DNA of 64,000 bases from SLSG01 sp964477035 (GCA_964477035.1 CAYZCW010000002.1:62001-126000), one strand, 5' to 3'; shown: positions 27,647-37,142, numbered from the stretch's first letter. The notes: generated by a model from the letters alone, not told the origin. Made by a program: numbers and translations.

Positions 27647-29101
27647 ATGCAAGACAAACAACAATTCTTTTCCAATAAACTGGGTTTCCTCATGGCGGCC
27701 ATTGCCATGGCCGTCGGTACCGGCAATATCTGGCGGTTTCCCCGCATGGCCGCCGCCAACGGGGGCGGGGCCTTCGTCATCATACTCATCATCGCCGTCA
27801 TTGTCTGCTCCGTCCCTTTGCTCATGTCTGAGATGGCCATTGGCCGGCGGACCCGCAAGGGTTCCGTGGGGGCCATGGCCGAATTCATGGGCCCGCGCTT
27901 TGCCTGGGTGGGGGCCTGGATGGGATTCGTGTGCATCGCCATCATGTTCTATTATTCGGTGGTGACCGGCTGGACCATCAAGTATGTCGTGCTGTCCCTT
28001 CAGGGGGAATTTGCCAGGGGAGCCGACACACGGGCCTTGTGGGATGCCTTTTCCACCAATCCCAGGGAAACCGTTTTCTACCACTTCGTGGCCATGGCCG
28101 TGACTTGTTTCATATTGTACCAGGGGGTGGTCAAAGGCATTGAACGTTTTTCCCGCATCCTGCTCCCCCTGCTGGCCCTGCTTCTGCTGGTGGGGGCCGT
28201 GCGCGCCCTGACCCTGCCGGGCGCCGGGCTGGGAGTTCAATACCTTTTCCGTGTGGATATGGACTACCTGCTGAATCCGCGCACCTGGCTTGAGGGGTTC
28301 ACCCAGGCAGCCTGGTCGACCGGGGCAGGCTGGGCCCTGCTGATGACTTATGCCATATACACCCGCCCAAAAGACAGCGTGGGGGGCAGCATGTTCGTGG
28401 TGGCCTATGCCGACGTGGCGGTGGCCATCGTGGCCGGGCTGGCCATCCTGCCCACGATCTTTGCCCTGGCCCCCAGCCAGGAATATGCCCATGCAGCCCT
28501 GGAAAGCGGGAATGTCGGCCTGACCTTCATCTACATGTCGGAGCTGTTTACCACCATGCCGGGGGGGGCGCTTATGGCCGTTTTCTTCTTCCTATGCCTG
28601 GCCTTTGCCGCCATCTCGTCCCTGATATCCCAGGTGGAAGTCGGGGTGGCCAACCTGGTCACCGCAGGCTGGACGCGCCGCCGGGCCGTCCTGCTTACCT
28701 GCGCGGCGGGTTTTCTTTGCGGCATTCCCTCGGCCTACAGCCTGAACTTTCTGAACAACCAGGATTTTGTCTGGGGCGTGGCCCTGCTCATCAGCGGCAT
28801 GTTTACCGCCGTGGCCATCATGAAGTACGGGGTCGAGAAGGTGCGCACGGAACACCTCAACCAGGCCGGTACCATGAAGATCGGACGGTGGTACAATGTG
28901 CTGATCCGGATCAATCCTGTGATCATCGGGATCATCTTCGTATGGCTCATCTACCAGTCGATCGTATCGGATACAGACAGCTGGTGGAACCCGTTTGCCG
29001 AGGCCAGTACCGGGACGATGGTGGTGCAGTGGATCCTTGTAATGGGCGTGCTGCTTCTGGCCAACAAATGGCTCGCGAAATACTTTAATCCGAAGGAGTA
29101 A
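27647..29101 (+). CDS. Neurotransmitter:sodium symporter (NSS/LeuT family)
   Basis: A 484-residue LeuT-fold transporter with about 12 membrane segments. The N-terminus has the family signature around TM1 (AVGTGNIWRFPRMAANGGG, where the Na+ and substrate sites lie) and TM2 (FVIILIIAVIVCSVPLLMSEMAIGR is the expected pattern). Bacterial NSS proteins import amino acids. It sits directly behind the DUF885 peptidase, probably importing amino acids it liberates. The 3' end overlaps the convergent GH20 gene by 17 bp. Confidence 0.88.
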   Translation: MQDKQQFFSNKLGFLMAAIAMAVGTGNIWRFPRMAAANGGGAFVIILIIAVIVCSVPLLMSEMAIGRRTRKGSVGAMAEFMGPRFAWVGAWMGFVCIAIMFYYSVVTGWTIKYVVLSLQGEFARGADTRALWDAFSTNPRETVFYHFVAMAVTCFILYQGVVKGIERFSRILLPLLALLLLVGAVRALTLPGAGLGVQYLFRVDMDYLLNPRTWLEGFTQAAWSTGAGWALLMTYAIYTRPKDSVGGSMFVVAYADVAVAIVAGLAILPTIFALAPSQEYAHAALESGNVGLTFIYMSELFTTMPGGALMAVFFFLCLAFAAISSLISQVEVGVANLVTAGWTRRRAVLLTCAAGFLCGIPSAYSLNFLNNQDFVWGVALLISGMFTAVAIMKYGVEKVRTEHLNQAGTMKIGRWYNVLIRINPVIIGIIFVWLIYQSIVSDTDSWWNPFAEASTGTMVVQWILVMGVLLLANKWLAKYFNPKE

Positions 29102-30755
29102 AGTAGTTGACGTTTAGGTGGTCAAGCCTTTTCTTATGCCGTTCCAGCCGCAGCAGGAAATCAGCGTAATCCCTTAATGTATCGGGCGACCAGACCCTCT
29201 CTGCCAGGGCGATAGCCCTGGGATAGGCCATGTATTCCACATGCTCCGGCGTGTGGATGTACTCCGTCCATACATTGCCCTGGGCACCGAGGATAAGATC
29301 TGCCTGGTGGCCGTCGAGTTCCTCCGGAACCGGATGGTAGGAATAGACCTTCTCCAGGTCGGTGAATCCCCCGATGGCCAGGGGCTGGGTGTCGGGATCG
29401 GCCTGGTAATGATCGAAATAACAGTGGGACCCCGGTGTCATGATCGCCTGGTGTCCCATCTGTGCCGCCTGAATGCCTCCCTGGGTGCCCCGCCAGGACA
29501 TGACCGTGGCATGGGGGGCCAGGCCGCCCTCCAGGATTTCGTCCCATCCGATGATCCTTCTGCCGTGCGACCGTAAAAACGCCTCGATGCGACGGATGAA
29601 AAAAGCCTGCAGTTCGTCCTCCCCGGCCAGTCCCTCGGTGGCAATGCGCTGCTGGCAAAGAGGGCACTCTTTCCAGCGGGTTTTGGGACATTCATCTCCT
29701 CCGATGTGGATGCGCTTTGAAGGGAAGAGCTCCATGACCTCCGTGAGCACTTCCTCCAAAAACACAAACACCTCTTCCTTTCCGGCGCAGAACACATCGG
29801 GAAACACGCCCCAGCGGGTAATCACCTCGTAGGGTCCCCCGGTGCAGCCCAGGGATGGATAGGAAGCCAGGGCGGCTGTCGCATGTCCCGGCATTTCAAT
29901 TTCCGGAATGACCGTAACGAAACGCGCAGCGGCATAGGCCACCACTTCCCGGATCTCTTCCTGGGTGTAATAGCCGCCGTATGGAATGCCGTCGAATTCA
30001 AAGGGGGGCCTCCCTCCGTGCCCGACCAGGGTTTCCTTTCTCCAGGCACCGACCTCTGTCAGGCGCGGGAGGCCTTTGATCTCGATGCGCCAGCCCTGGT
30101 CCTCGGTCAGGTGCCAGTGGAAATGGTTCATCTTGTGCAGGGCCATCAGGTCAATGTACTTCTTGAGGAATGCCACCGGGAAGAAATGACGTGCCACATC
30201 CAGATGCATGCCCCGGTATTCGAAGGCCGGGTAATCCAGGATGCGGCCCCGGGGAAGGCGAACCTCCCTGAGTGGTGCGGCAGCCAGGGGGGCCTCCATT
30301 TCCGGGGGCAGCAGCTGGCGCAGGCTCTGCACCCCGTAAAAGGCGCCCCTGGCGGAGCCCCCCGTGATGAGGATGCGCCGGCGGCCGATCTCCAGGCGGT
30401 AGCCCTCCTCCGGCAAGCCCTCCGGGTCGAGGCCCAGGATGATGCCCCGGCGGGACCGCCCGCGCGGGGGCAGGGGACGGACCGTGGTTTCGATGGCGGT
30501 CCGGGAGAACAGCCCGGCCAGGTACACGGCCACCTCCCCGAGGGAGGCCTCCTGCCCGGGAGAAAGGGATGCCTGCGGTCCGGGCGCTGCCTGTTCATGG
30601 TATACCGTGAGGGTGCCGGACAACCGCAGGCTGCCCCTGCCAGGCTCCGTCTGGACGGGCCGGGGGATGATCCCGAAAGGTTGTTCAGGGGGGGCACAGC
30701 CCCAGAGCAGCAAGGCCAGCAACAGGGGCAGGATGTGTTTGTTTTTTTGGATCAT
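29085..30755 (-). CDS. GH20 beta-N-acetylhexosaminidase lipoprotein
   Basis: A 556-residue lipoprotein (signal ending LLLWGC). A GH20b-type N-terminal domain (to about residue 140) precedes the barrel, which starts at FEYRGMHLDVARHFFP. The catalytic pair of substrate-assisted catalysis, Asp354-Glu355, is in IHIGGDECPKTRW. It removes terminal GlcNAc/GalNAc in the periplasm or at the surface. The start at 30755 is chosen because the longer frame upstream lacks a signal. It is divergent from an SSS symporter, which may carry its product, although this is only positional evidence. Confidence 0.92.
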   Translation of the reverse strand: MIQKNKHILPLLLALLLWGCAPPEQPFGIIPRPVQTEPGRGSLRLSGTLTVYHEQAAPGPQASLSPGQEASLGEVAVYLAGLFSRTAIETTVRPLPPRGRSRRGIILGLDPEGLPEEGYRLEIGRRRILITGGSARGAFYGVQSLRQLLPPEMEAPLAAAPLREVRLPRGRILDYPAFEYRGMHLDVARHFFPVAFLKKYIDLMALHKMNHFHWHLTEDQGWRIEIKGLPRLTEVGAWRKETLVGHGGRPPFEFDGIPYGGYYTQEEIREVVAYAAARFVTVIPEIEMPGHATAALASYPSLGCTGGPYEVITRWGVFPDVFCAGKEEVFVFLEEVLTEVMELFPSKRIHIGGDECPKTRWKECPLCQQRIATEGLAGEDELQAFFIRRIEAFLRSHGRRIIGWDEILEGGLAPHATVMSWRGTQGGIQAAQMGHQAIMTPGSHCYFDHYQADPDTQPLAIGGFTDLEKVYSYHPVPEELDGHQADLILGAQGNVWTEYIHTPEHVEYMAYPRAIALAERVWSPDTLRDYADFLLRLERHKKRLDHLNVNYFTPSD

Positions 30756-30917
30756 GGTTTTATGGTAAGGGATGGGGCGTGGGCCTGGCCCCGCATGCCT
30801 GCCGGAGAAAAAGGCCAACAAGGCAAGTAACGAAAAAAAAATGATTCCGGCAAATGGAGATATTCCCTATATTCGTCCCAACATAACCTGATTGACCACC
30901 CGAAACCCCTTGGTTGT

Positions 30918-32723
30918 ATGCACATCACCCTGTTCGACTGGATGATCATCGCCTCTTTTTTCCTTGTGGCCATCGGCATCGGCATTCTGATGTCCAAAAG
31001 AGCCGGCAGGAGCACAAGCGACTTTTTCCTTACGGGACGCAACCTGCCCTGGTATGTGGCGGGAACGAGCATGGTGGCCACCACCTTTGCTGCCGACACG
31101 CCCCTGGCTGTGACGGAATTGGTGGCCGAACGGGGCATCGCCGGCAACTGGCTGTGGTGGAACATGCTGTTCGGGGGCATGATGACCGTGTTCTTCTTTG
31201 CCAGGCTCTGGAGGCGGGCCGGCATCATGACGGACGCAGAATTTGTATCCATCCGTTACTCCGGCCGGCCCGCCCGTTTCCTGAGGGGCTTCCGCGCCGT
31301 GTACATCGGGGTGTTCATGAACGCCGTGGTCATGGCCTGGGTGAACCTGGCCATGGTCAAGATCCTGCAGGTCATGTTCCCGGATCTGACCCTGCTGGGC
31401 CTCAGTGAAGTCCGCCTGCTGGGCATTTCCTTCAGCGCCCACCTGCTGGCCGTTGGCCTCCTCATGGCCTTCGTGGCCCTGTATTCCTCCTTGTCCGGAC
31501 TGTGGGGCGTCTCCCTGACCGACACCTTCCAGTTCCTGGTAGCCATGGGCGGCAGCATCGTGCTGGCCATCTTTGCCGTGAAGCATGTGGGCGGGGTCAG
31601 CGGCCTGACAGAGCGGCTCGCGGAGGTGGGGTGGGCGTTTGATTTCTTCCCCGTGGTCGGTGGGGAAGGGACCGCCGCAGGAAATGCCGGCGGCCTGGCC
31701 CGGATGGGGGTCGTGGCCCTGGTGGCTTACCTGGGCGTTCAGTGGTGGGCCAGCTGGTATCCGGGGGCCGAGCCCGGGGGCGGCGGCTACGTAGCCCAGC
31801 GCATGATGTCTGCCCGGGATGAGAAGCACTCCCTGCTGGCCACTCTCTGGTTCCAGGTGGCTCATTTTGCGGTGAGGCCCTGGCCCTGGATCCTCGTCGC
31901 CCTGGTGGCCCTGGTGCTGTACCCCAACGAGGCGGACAAAGGCGCCACCTACGTGATGGTCATCCGGGACCTGCTGCCCCCCGGCCTGCTCGGGCTGCTG
32001 CTGGCGGCCTTTTTTGCCGCCTACATGTCGACCATGGCCTCCCAGACGGTCTGGGGCACATCCTATATCGTGAACGACCTGTACCGCCCCTTTGTGAAGC
32101 CCGGGGCCGGTGAGGCCTATTACGTGAAGGTGTCCCGGGTAACCACCGTGCTGCTGATGGTGTTTTCCCTGCTGATCACCACCCAGTTCGACAAAATCAG
32201 CGATGCCTGGCGGTTCATTTTGGCCTGCAGCGGAGGCATCGGGCTGGTGCTGCTGCTCCGGTGGTTCTGGTGGCGGGTCAACGCCTGGAGCGAGATCGCA
32301 GCCATGCTGGCCCCCTATGCCGTCTACCCGGTGCTCGCCTTCCATTACCGTCTGGAATATGAGTTCACCCTGATCATCATCGTCGGATGGTCCACCCTGG
32401 TTTGGCTGGCCGTCACCTTCCTGACCCGTCCGACGGACAGAGACACCCTGAAGGCTTTCTACCGGCGGGTCCATCCGGGAGGTGCCGGATGGCGGCCCGT
32501 GGCCGCCCAGCTGCCCGGGGTGCAGGGAGATTCCGGTTTCCGGACCCTGTTCATCAATTACATTGCCGGTTGCCTGATGGTGCTGTTCGCCCTGTTCGGT
32601 ACGGGCAAGCTGATTTTTGGGAATTTCCTGGAATCCGCCATCTACCTGGCCGTGGCCGTGGGGGCCGCAGCCGTGATTTACGTGAATCTTTCCCGCACAG
32701 GCTGGGACCGGGTGGTGCGCTGA
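30918..32723 (+). CDS. Sodium:solute symporter (SSS family), 601 residues
   Basis: An integral membrane protein with around 14 hydrophobic segments and the SSS opening motif TSDFFLTGRNLPWYVAGTSMVATTFAADTP. A cytosolic loop near FYRRVHPGGAGWRPVA lies close to the C-terminus, before two final membrane segments, making it longer than the two other SSS proteins here. The substrate is unknown. It is divergent from GH20 and about 100 bp upstream of the M20 gene. Three SSS transporters plus one NSS within 24 kb point to strong reliance on Na+-driven uptake. Confidence 0.87.
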   Translation: MHITLFDWMIIASFFLVAIGIGILMSKRAGRSTSDFFLTGRNLPWYVAGTSMVATTFAADTPLAVTELVAERGIAGNWLWWNMLFGGMMTVFFFARLWRRAGIMTDAEFVSIRYSGRPARFLRGFRAVYIGVFMNAVVMAWVNLAMVKILQVMFPDLTLLGLSEVRLLGISFSAHLLAVGLLMAFVALYSSLSGLWGVSLTDTFQFLVAMGGSIVLAIFAVKHVGGVSGLTERLAEVGWAFDFFPVVGGEGTAAGNAGGLARMGVVALVAYLGVQWWASWYPGAEPGGGGYVAQRMMSARDEKHSLLATLWFQVAHFAVRPWPWILVALVALVLYPNEADKGATYVMVIRDLLPPGLLGLLLAAFFAAYMSTMASQTVWGTSYIVNDLYRPFVKPGAGEAYYVKVSRVTTVLLMVFSLLITTQFDKISDAWRFILACSGGIGLVLLLRWFWWRVNAWSEIAAMLAPYAVYPVLAFHYRLEYEFTLIIIVGWSTLVWLAVTFLTRPTDRDTLKAFYRRVHPGGAGWRPVAAQLPGVQGDSGFRTLFINYIAGCLMVLFALFGTGKLIFGNFLESAIYLAVAVGAAAVIYVNLSRTGWDRVVR

Positions 32724-32821
32724 GGCGGCCGACGCGACCGTCCCGATGCCTGCCAGGCAGGTCCCCAAATCCGGTTCCGGAGCAAATGGGCCCGGCTTGC
32801 ATCGGTATTTTATTTAATTTT

Positions 32822-34303
32822 ATGGCAAAATACAGAGCCGCCATGCCTTCTCATCCCATTCCCCGACCTGTCATTCGCCGGATGTGGTTGCCGGCAAGCT
32901 GCCTCCTTCTGGTGTTGCTGGCATCCACCACACAGGCCGGAACCCAGGAAACCCGGGAGGCAGGGCCGCCGCGGGCCGCCCTGCTGTTATCCGACTATGT
33001 GGGCATTCCTTCGGTGACCGGCACGGAAGGGGAGGCCGGACGCTTCCTTGCCCGGGTGGCGGAGGATAAGGGGCTGCATATCACGGTGCTGACGGATGAA
33101 GAAGACAGCTATAATTTTACCGCTTCCCTGTACCCGCTGGAGGAAGGACGTCCGAATATCATCCTGCTGAATCACATCGATGTGGTGCCGGCCGGGGAAG
33201 CCGGGGCCTGGACCCACCCCCCGTTTTCCGGGGCCATCGCCGATGGCTTCGTCTGGGGGCGCGGATCCATAGACAACAAAGCGCTTGGTGTCATGCAGCT
33301 GCTGGCTCTGGCGGATTTTGTTTCCCTGGCCGCAGAGACCAGCCTGCTTTACAATGTGACCCTGCTGAGCGTGTCGAATGAGGAAACGGGGGGAGGGAAG
33401 GGGGCCGCCCTGGTGACGGAGCGGTTTTTGGACCTGCTGAACCCCGTGGCGGTCTACGGGGAGGGGGGGCTCGGCCTGCGGGGCGTGCTCGAATCAGATC
33501 CGCAGCGTCCGGCCTTCGGCATCTCTGTGGCCCAGAAGCGGGGCCTGTGGTTCATTCTGGAAAGTGACAGCCCGTCTTCGGGACATGGCTCCGTGCCCCA
33601 GGATGTCTATCCGACGAAAGAATTGGTGAAGGCCTCGGCCGCCCTGCTTGATTTGCGGCAGCGGACTGTTCTGACCCCGCCGGTGAAGGACATGTTCCGC
33701 AGCCTGGGCCGGGAGGAACGGGGGATGCGGGGCCTGGTGATGCGTCATATCGGTTTCTTCAGGCCCCTGGTGGGTGGCTACCTCAGAAAGGATCCCCTGA
33801 TCAATTCCCTGTTGTCCAATACCATCACCCTGACCAATGTCGGAGGCAGCGAAGGAGCCCACAACCAGATTGCCCGCCATGCCTGGGCCACCTTCGACAG
33901 CCGCCTGCTTCCCGGAACCGGCAGCGAAGCCTTCCTTCAGCGACTTCAAAAGGCCGTTGGCGATTATGAGGTGACCCTGAGGGTGGTCGGCCAGGCCCCG
34001 GAAACCCGCATCTCCGGTAAGGGACCCTATTTCCATGCCCTGGAAGGGGCCGTCCGGGATGTTTACGGGAATGACGTCCTGGTTTCTTCCATCCTTTTCT
34101 CGGCCCATAACGACAATGTGTTTTTCCAGGAACACGGCATCCCGGCCTACGGTCTGGTGCCCGTCATCCTGGAGCAAGAGCTGGTCGAATCCATCCACAG
34201 CGTGGATGAACGCATGCCGGTAGCGGCCCTGGAGGAAGGGGTGTCCGTGTACCGGGCCCTGATCCGCCGGCTTGCCGGCCTGTCCGACAAACAAAACCAA
34301 TAA
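32822..34303 (+). CDS. Exported M20-family metallopeptidase/amidohydrolase (PM20D1/CPS1-like)
   Basis: A 493-residue protein with a signal sequence (hydrophobic stretch MWLPASCLLLVLLASTTQA). Di-zinc motifs are NHIDVVPA, GRGSIDNK and SNEETGGGKG, with NQIARHAWATFDSRLLPG in the lid domain. M20 enzymes of this length include carboxypeptidase S and PM20D1, which hydrolyse or reverse-form N-acyl amino acids, besides dipeptidases. The next gene, 12 bp away, is a GH3-type acyl-amino acid synthetase, favouring an N-acyl amino acid substrate, but the two proteins would be in different compartments. Two starts are possible (32822, 32843). The open frame further upstream belongs to the symporter region in another phase. 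Confidence 0.85.
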   Translation: MAKYRAAMPSHPIPRPVIRRMWLPASCLLLVLLASTTQAGTQETREAGPPRAALLLSDYVGIPSVTGTEGEAGRFLARVAEDKGLHITVLTDEEDSYNFTASLYPLEEGRPNIILLNHIDVVPAGEAGAWTHPPFSGAIADGFVWGRGSIDNKALGVMQLLALADFVSLAAETSLLYNVTLLSVSNEETGGGKGAALVTERFLDLLNPVAVYGEGGLGLRGVLESDPQRPAFGISVAQKRGLWFILESDSPSSGHGSVPQDVYPTKELVKASAALLDLRQRTVLTPPVKDMFRSLGREERGMRGLVMRHIGFFRPLVGGYLRKDPLINSLLSNTITLTNVGGSEGAHNQIARHAWATFDSRLLPGTGSEAFLQRLQKAVGDYEVTLRVVGQAPETRISGKGPYFHALEGAVRDVYGNDVLVSSILFSAHNDNVFFQEHGIPAYGLVPVILEQELVESIHSVDERMPVAALEEGVSVYRALIRRLAGLSDKQNQ

Positions 34304-34315
34304 TTTTTTTTGCCT

Positions 34316-35815
34316 ATGATTGTTTCCCTTGGGGCGCGCATCCTGGCCCGATACAGCAAAGCCCGTTTCAGGAGTTGGGATGGGCAAAGCGAAAAGCTGC
34401 AGGAACAGGTTTTCAGGGAGCTGCTGGCCAGGGGCAGGGAAACTGCCTTCGGGCGGGAGCACGGGTTTGCCTCGGTGGCTTCCTATGAGGATTTCAGGGA
34501 GCGGGTGCCGGTGAGGGATTACGAGGGGATCAGGCCCTATATTGAACGGATCATTGCGGGGGAAAAGGACGTGCTCTGGCCGGGCAGACCCCTGTATTTT
34601 GCCAAGACCTCCGGGACCACCTCCGGCGCCAAGTTCATTCCGATTACGAGGGACTCCATGCCCAACCACATCGATTCGGCCCGGCAGGCCCTGCTGATGT
34701 ACATCCTGAAGACCGGCAACACGGGTTTTCTGAAAGGAAAATACATCTTCATCTCCGGCAGCCCGGAGCTGGAGCGCACCGGGGGGATTCTTACCGGCCG
34801 TCTGTCGGGCATCGTGCACCACCACATTCCATCCTACCTGAGGGGCAAGCGGTTGCCCCGCTTTGAGACGAACTGCATTCCCGACTGGGAGCAGAAACTG
34901 GACCGCATCGTGGCGGAAACTGCCACACGCCCCATGAGCCTGATCAGCGGCATTCCGCCGTGGGTGGAGATGTATTTCGAGCGGCTGCTGGATCATACGG
35001 GGCAGCCATCCATCGCCCGGCTCTTTCCGGGCTTCGGGCTGCTGGTGCACGGGGGGGTGAACTTCGAACCCTACCGTGACAAGCTTTTCCGGCTGATCGG
35101 CAAGGAGGTGGATGCCCTGGAGACCTACCCGGCCTCGGAAGGGTTCATCGCCTTCCAGGCGGAATTTCCCCGGGGGGGGCTGGTGCCCATCCCGGACTCG
35201 GGCATCTTTTATGAATTCATCCCGGCCGGCGATTTCCACCGGGCCGATCCGCCCAGGTTGCGGCTGGCGGAGGTGGAGCCCGGGGTGCAGTATGTGGTGG
35301 TTCTCCACACCAATGCCGGCCTCTGGGGTTACAACATCGGCGACACGGTGCGGTTTGAATCGGTCAGGCCTTACCGCATGGTGGTCAGCGGACGCCTCAG
35401 CCAGTACACATCGGCTTTCGGGGAGCACGTGATCGGGGAGGAGGCGGAAGCGGCCATGCAGCAGGCCGTGGAGGCAAGCGGGGCGGTGGTGAAAGAGTTC
35501 ACCCTGGCGCCCCTGGTCGACAATCCGGACGGCAAACCCTGCCACCAGTGGTTTGTGGAATTCAGTGCCCCGCCGGAAGATATACCCGGCTTCGCGAAGG
35601 CGGTGGACCAGGCACTCCGGCAGCGGAACGCCTATTACCGCGACCTGGTCACGGGACACATTCTGGAACCGGCACAGGTGGTGCCTGTGCCGGAAGGAAC
35701 CTTCAGGGCATACATGAAGTCGGTGGGCAAACTGGGCGGGCAGAACAAGGTGCCGCACCTGTCGAATGACCGCCGGATCGCCGACTGGATCAGTGACCGC
35801 CTGCTTACCGGATGA
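34316..35815 (+). CDS. GH3 auxin-responsive-promoter family acyl-acid amido synthetase
   Basis: A 499-residue member of the plant-type GH3 branch of the ANL adenylating superfamily (not glycoside hydrolase family 3). The three ATP/AMP motifs are visible: FAKTSGTTSGAKFIP, YPASEGFIA and GYNIGDTVRF. Plant enzymes adenylate a carboxylic acid and join it to an amino acid; bacterial members are common in Bacteroidota but mostly uncharacterised. It is cytoplasmic (no signal). The ATG at 34316 is preferred over a TTG at 34310. The 3' end overlaps the convergent saccharopine dehydrogenase by 11 bp. Confidence 0.87.
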   Translation: MIVSLGARILARYSKARFRSWDGQSEKLQEQVFRELLARGRETAFGREHGFASVASYEDFRERVPVRDYEGIRPYIERIIAGEKDVLWPGRPLYFAKTSGTTSGAKFIPITRDSMPNHIDSARQALLMYILKTGNTGFLKGKYIFISGSPELERTGGILTGRLSGIVHHHIPSYLRGKRLPRFETNCIPDWEQKLDRIVAETATRPMSLISGIPPWVEMYFERLLDHTGQPSIARLFPGFGLLVHGGVNFEPYRDKLFRLIGKEVDALETYPASEGFIAFQAEFPRGGLVPIPDSGIFYEFIPAGDFHRADPPRLRLAEVEPGVQYVVVLHTNAGLWGYNIGDTVRFESVRPYRMVVSGRLSQYTSAFGEHVIGEEAEAAMQQAVEASGAVVKEFTLAPLVDNPDGKPCHQWFVEFSAPPEDIPGFAKAVDQALRQRNAYYRDLVTGHILEPAQVVPVPEGTFRAYMKSVGKLGGQNKVPHLSNDRRIADWISDRLLTG

Positions 35816-37142
35816 TCTCGCTTTCGGGCAGGCCGAATTCTTCCACCATTTTGATGTCCATCTCCTCCAGGGTATCCAGGATGGGGTTGTAGATGTCCGG
35901 CACGACCGGGATATGGACCCCTTTCAGGGTGATCTCTCCCCTGAGGACCATCTCCACCCCCACAGCGGCTGGCAGGGCCACCGTCCGGGCCACGGCCGTG
36001 TCGGTGGCGAGGGTTCCGAAATCCAGCATGGAAGACCGGATGACCTCCTTCTGACCATCCGGGTAGGACACCAGAAACACATGCTGCATGGCCACCATAT
36101 CCCTTTCCTGTGGACCCAGTTCCATTTTTTCGATCATCAAATCGGACACGATCTCAAAGGGGGTGTCGTTGCGCCGGACCATCCGCTCCTGGCGGAACAG
36201 TCCGAGCCATTCCATGGCCTCCAGGGCGTGGGCTCCGGCTGGGATGCCCAGGAAGCGGGCGGCTTTCTCCCGAATCTCCTCCGGGCTGTCTTCCCCGATC
36301 AGCATGGCCACCATCTCCGCATAGGTTTTTCCTGTAAAATCCCTGTTGTCGCTCGTCAGCAGGTGCATGGCCTTCATGGCATCCAGGGCCTCACACCAGC
36401 CCGGATGCCTGAATGTGCCCCGCATCATGGTCTTTGTTTCCGGAATCCCGTACAATTCGATGTAGGGCAGGCTGTCCCGGTTGGGATAGATCTCCAGCCT
36501 GCCCACCCCGGGGAAGCTGACCGACAGCGGGTTCTTGAAAAGGTCCCCGGTCGGTACGTAGACCTCCCGGCCGTGGCGAAGGTAACGTCCGTCGTTGTTG
36601 CCGGCCATGACCACCCCCTTGGGACTCCAGGAAAACTTGTACCGGAAGGGATTGGTGGCGGCCTCCGGGGCGGGCAGGGCCCCGCACAGGCTGTAGAATT
36701 CCTCGACCTTGCCTCCTTTCCCGTGCACGTGGTCGATGATGCGCATGGCACCCATGTGGTCGATGCCCGGATCCAGGCCCAGTTCGTTCAGGATGATGAT
36801 TCCAGCCTCGCGGGCCTCCCGGTCCATGGCCTTCATCTCCGGTTTGACATAGGACGTGGTGACCATGTTCCGGCGGTGCCTGATGCAATGCCTGGCCACC
36901 ATGATGTGGTGCATCCAGGGAAGCAGGCTTACGGTGAGGTCGTGTTCGCGCACCATCTGGTCCAGGGCCGGGGTGTCATCCACGGTCCATGCAACGGACA
37001 GCCCGTTGGCATGCCCCTGTATCATGGCGTCGGCCTTGGATTTGGTGCGGGTGGCGACGGTGACATGGTGTCCCTTGTCCAGCAGGTAGCTTACGATGGG
37101 CCGGACCACCATGCCGGCTCCCAGGATCAGTACTTTGCTCAT
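35805..37142 (-). CDS. Saccharopine dehydrogenase family protein (NADP, glutamate-forming type)
   Basis: A 445-residue enzyme with an N-terminal Rossmann motif (KVLILGAGMVVRPIVSYLL) and the LYS9/AASS-C fold; the LGLDPGIDHM segment (after NE) is the conserved saccharopine-site loop. It should convert saccharopine to glutamate and alpha-aminoadipate semialdehyde, downstream of the LOR-domain enzyme encoded 66 bp upstream. Together they would form a split version of animal AASS. Four 8-bp direct repeats lie immediately before the start codon. Confidence 0.88.
   Translation of the reverse strand: MSKVLILGAGMVVRPIVSYLLDKGHHVTVATRTKSKADAMIQGHANGLSVAWTVDDTPALDQMVREHDLTVSLLPWMHHIMVARHCIRHRRNMVTTSYVKPEMKAMDREAREAGIIILNELGLDPGIDHMGAMRIIDHVHGKGGKVEEFYSLCGALPAPEAATNPFRYKFSWSPKGVVMAGNNDGRYLRHGREVYVPTGDLFKNPLSVSFPGVGRLEIYPNRDSLPYIELYGIPETKTMMRGTFRHPGWCEALDAMKAMHLLTSDNRDFTGKTYAEMVAMLIGEDSPEEIREKAARFLGIPAGAHALEAMEWLGLFRQERMVRRNDTPFEIVSDLMIEKMELGPQERDMVAMQHVFLVSYPDGQKEVIRSSMLDFGTLATDTAVARTVALPAAVGVEMVLRGEITLKGVHIPVVPDIYNPILDTLEEMDIKMVEEFGLPESEIIR

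Noticed and set aside
32749..32761. CCTGCC-A-GGCAGG palindrome upstream of the M20 gene
   Set aside because: The one-base centre cannot form a real hairpin loop, there is no T tract, and short GC palindromes are expected in this sequence.
30867..32768. 633-codon open frame antisense to the SSS symporter
   Set aside because: Low-complexity, His/Gly/Gln-rich composition and no recognisable domain.
33494..35758. 754-codon open frame antisense to the M20 and GH3 genes
   Set aside because: It spans two clear sense genes, is rich in His/Gly/Pro/Gln as antisense frames are, and has no domain signature.
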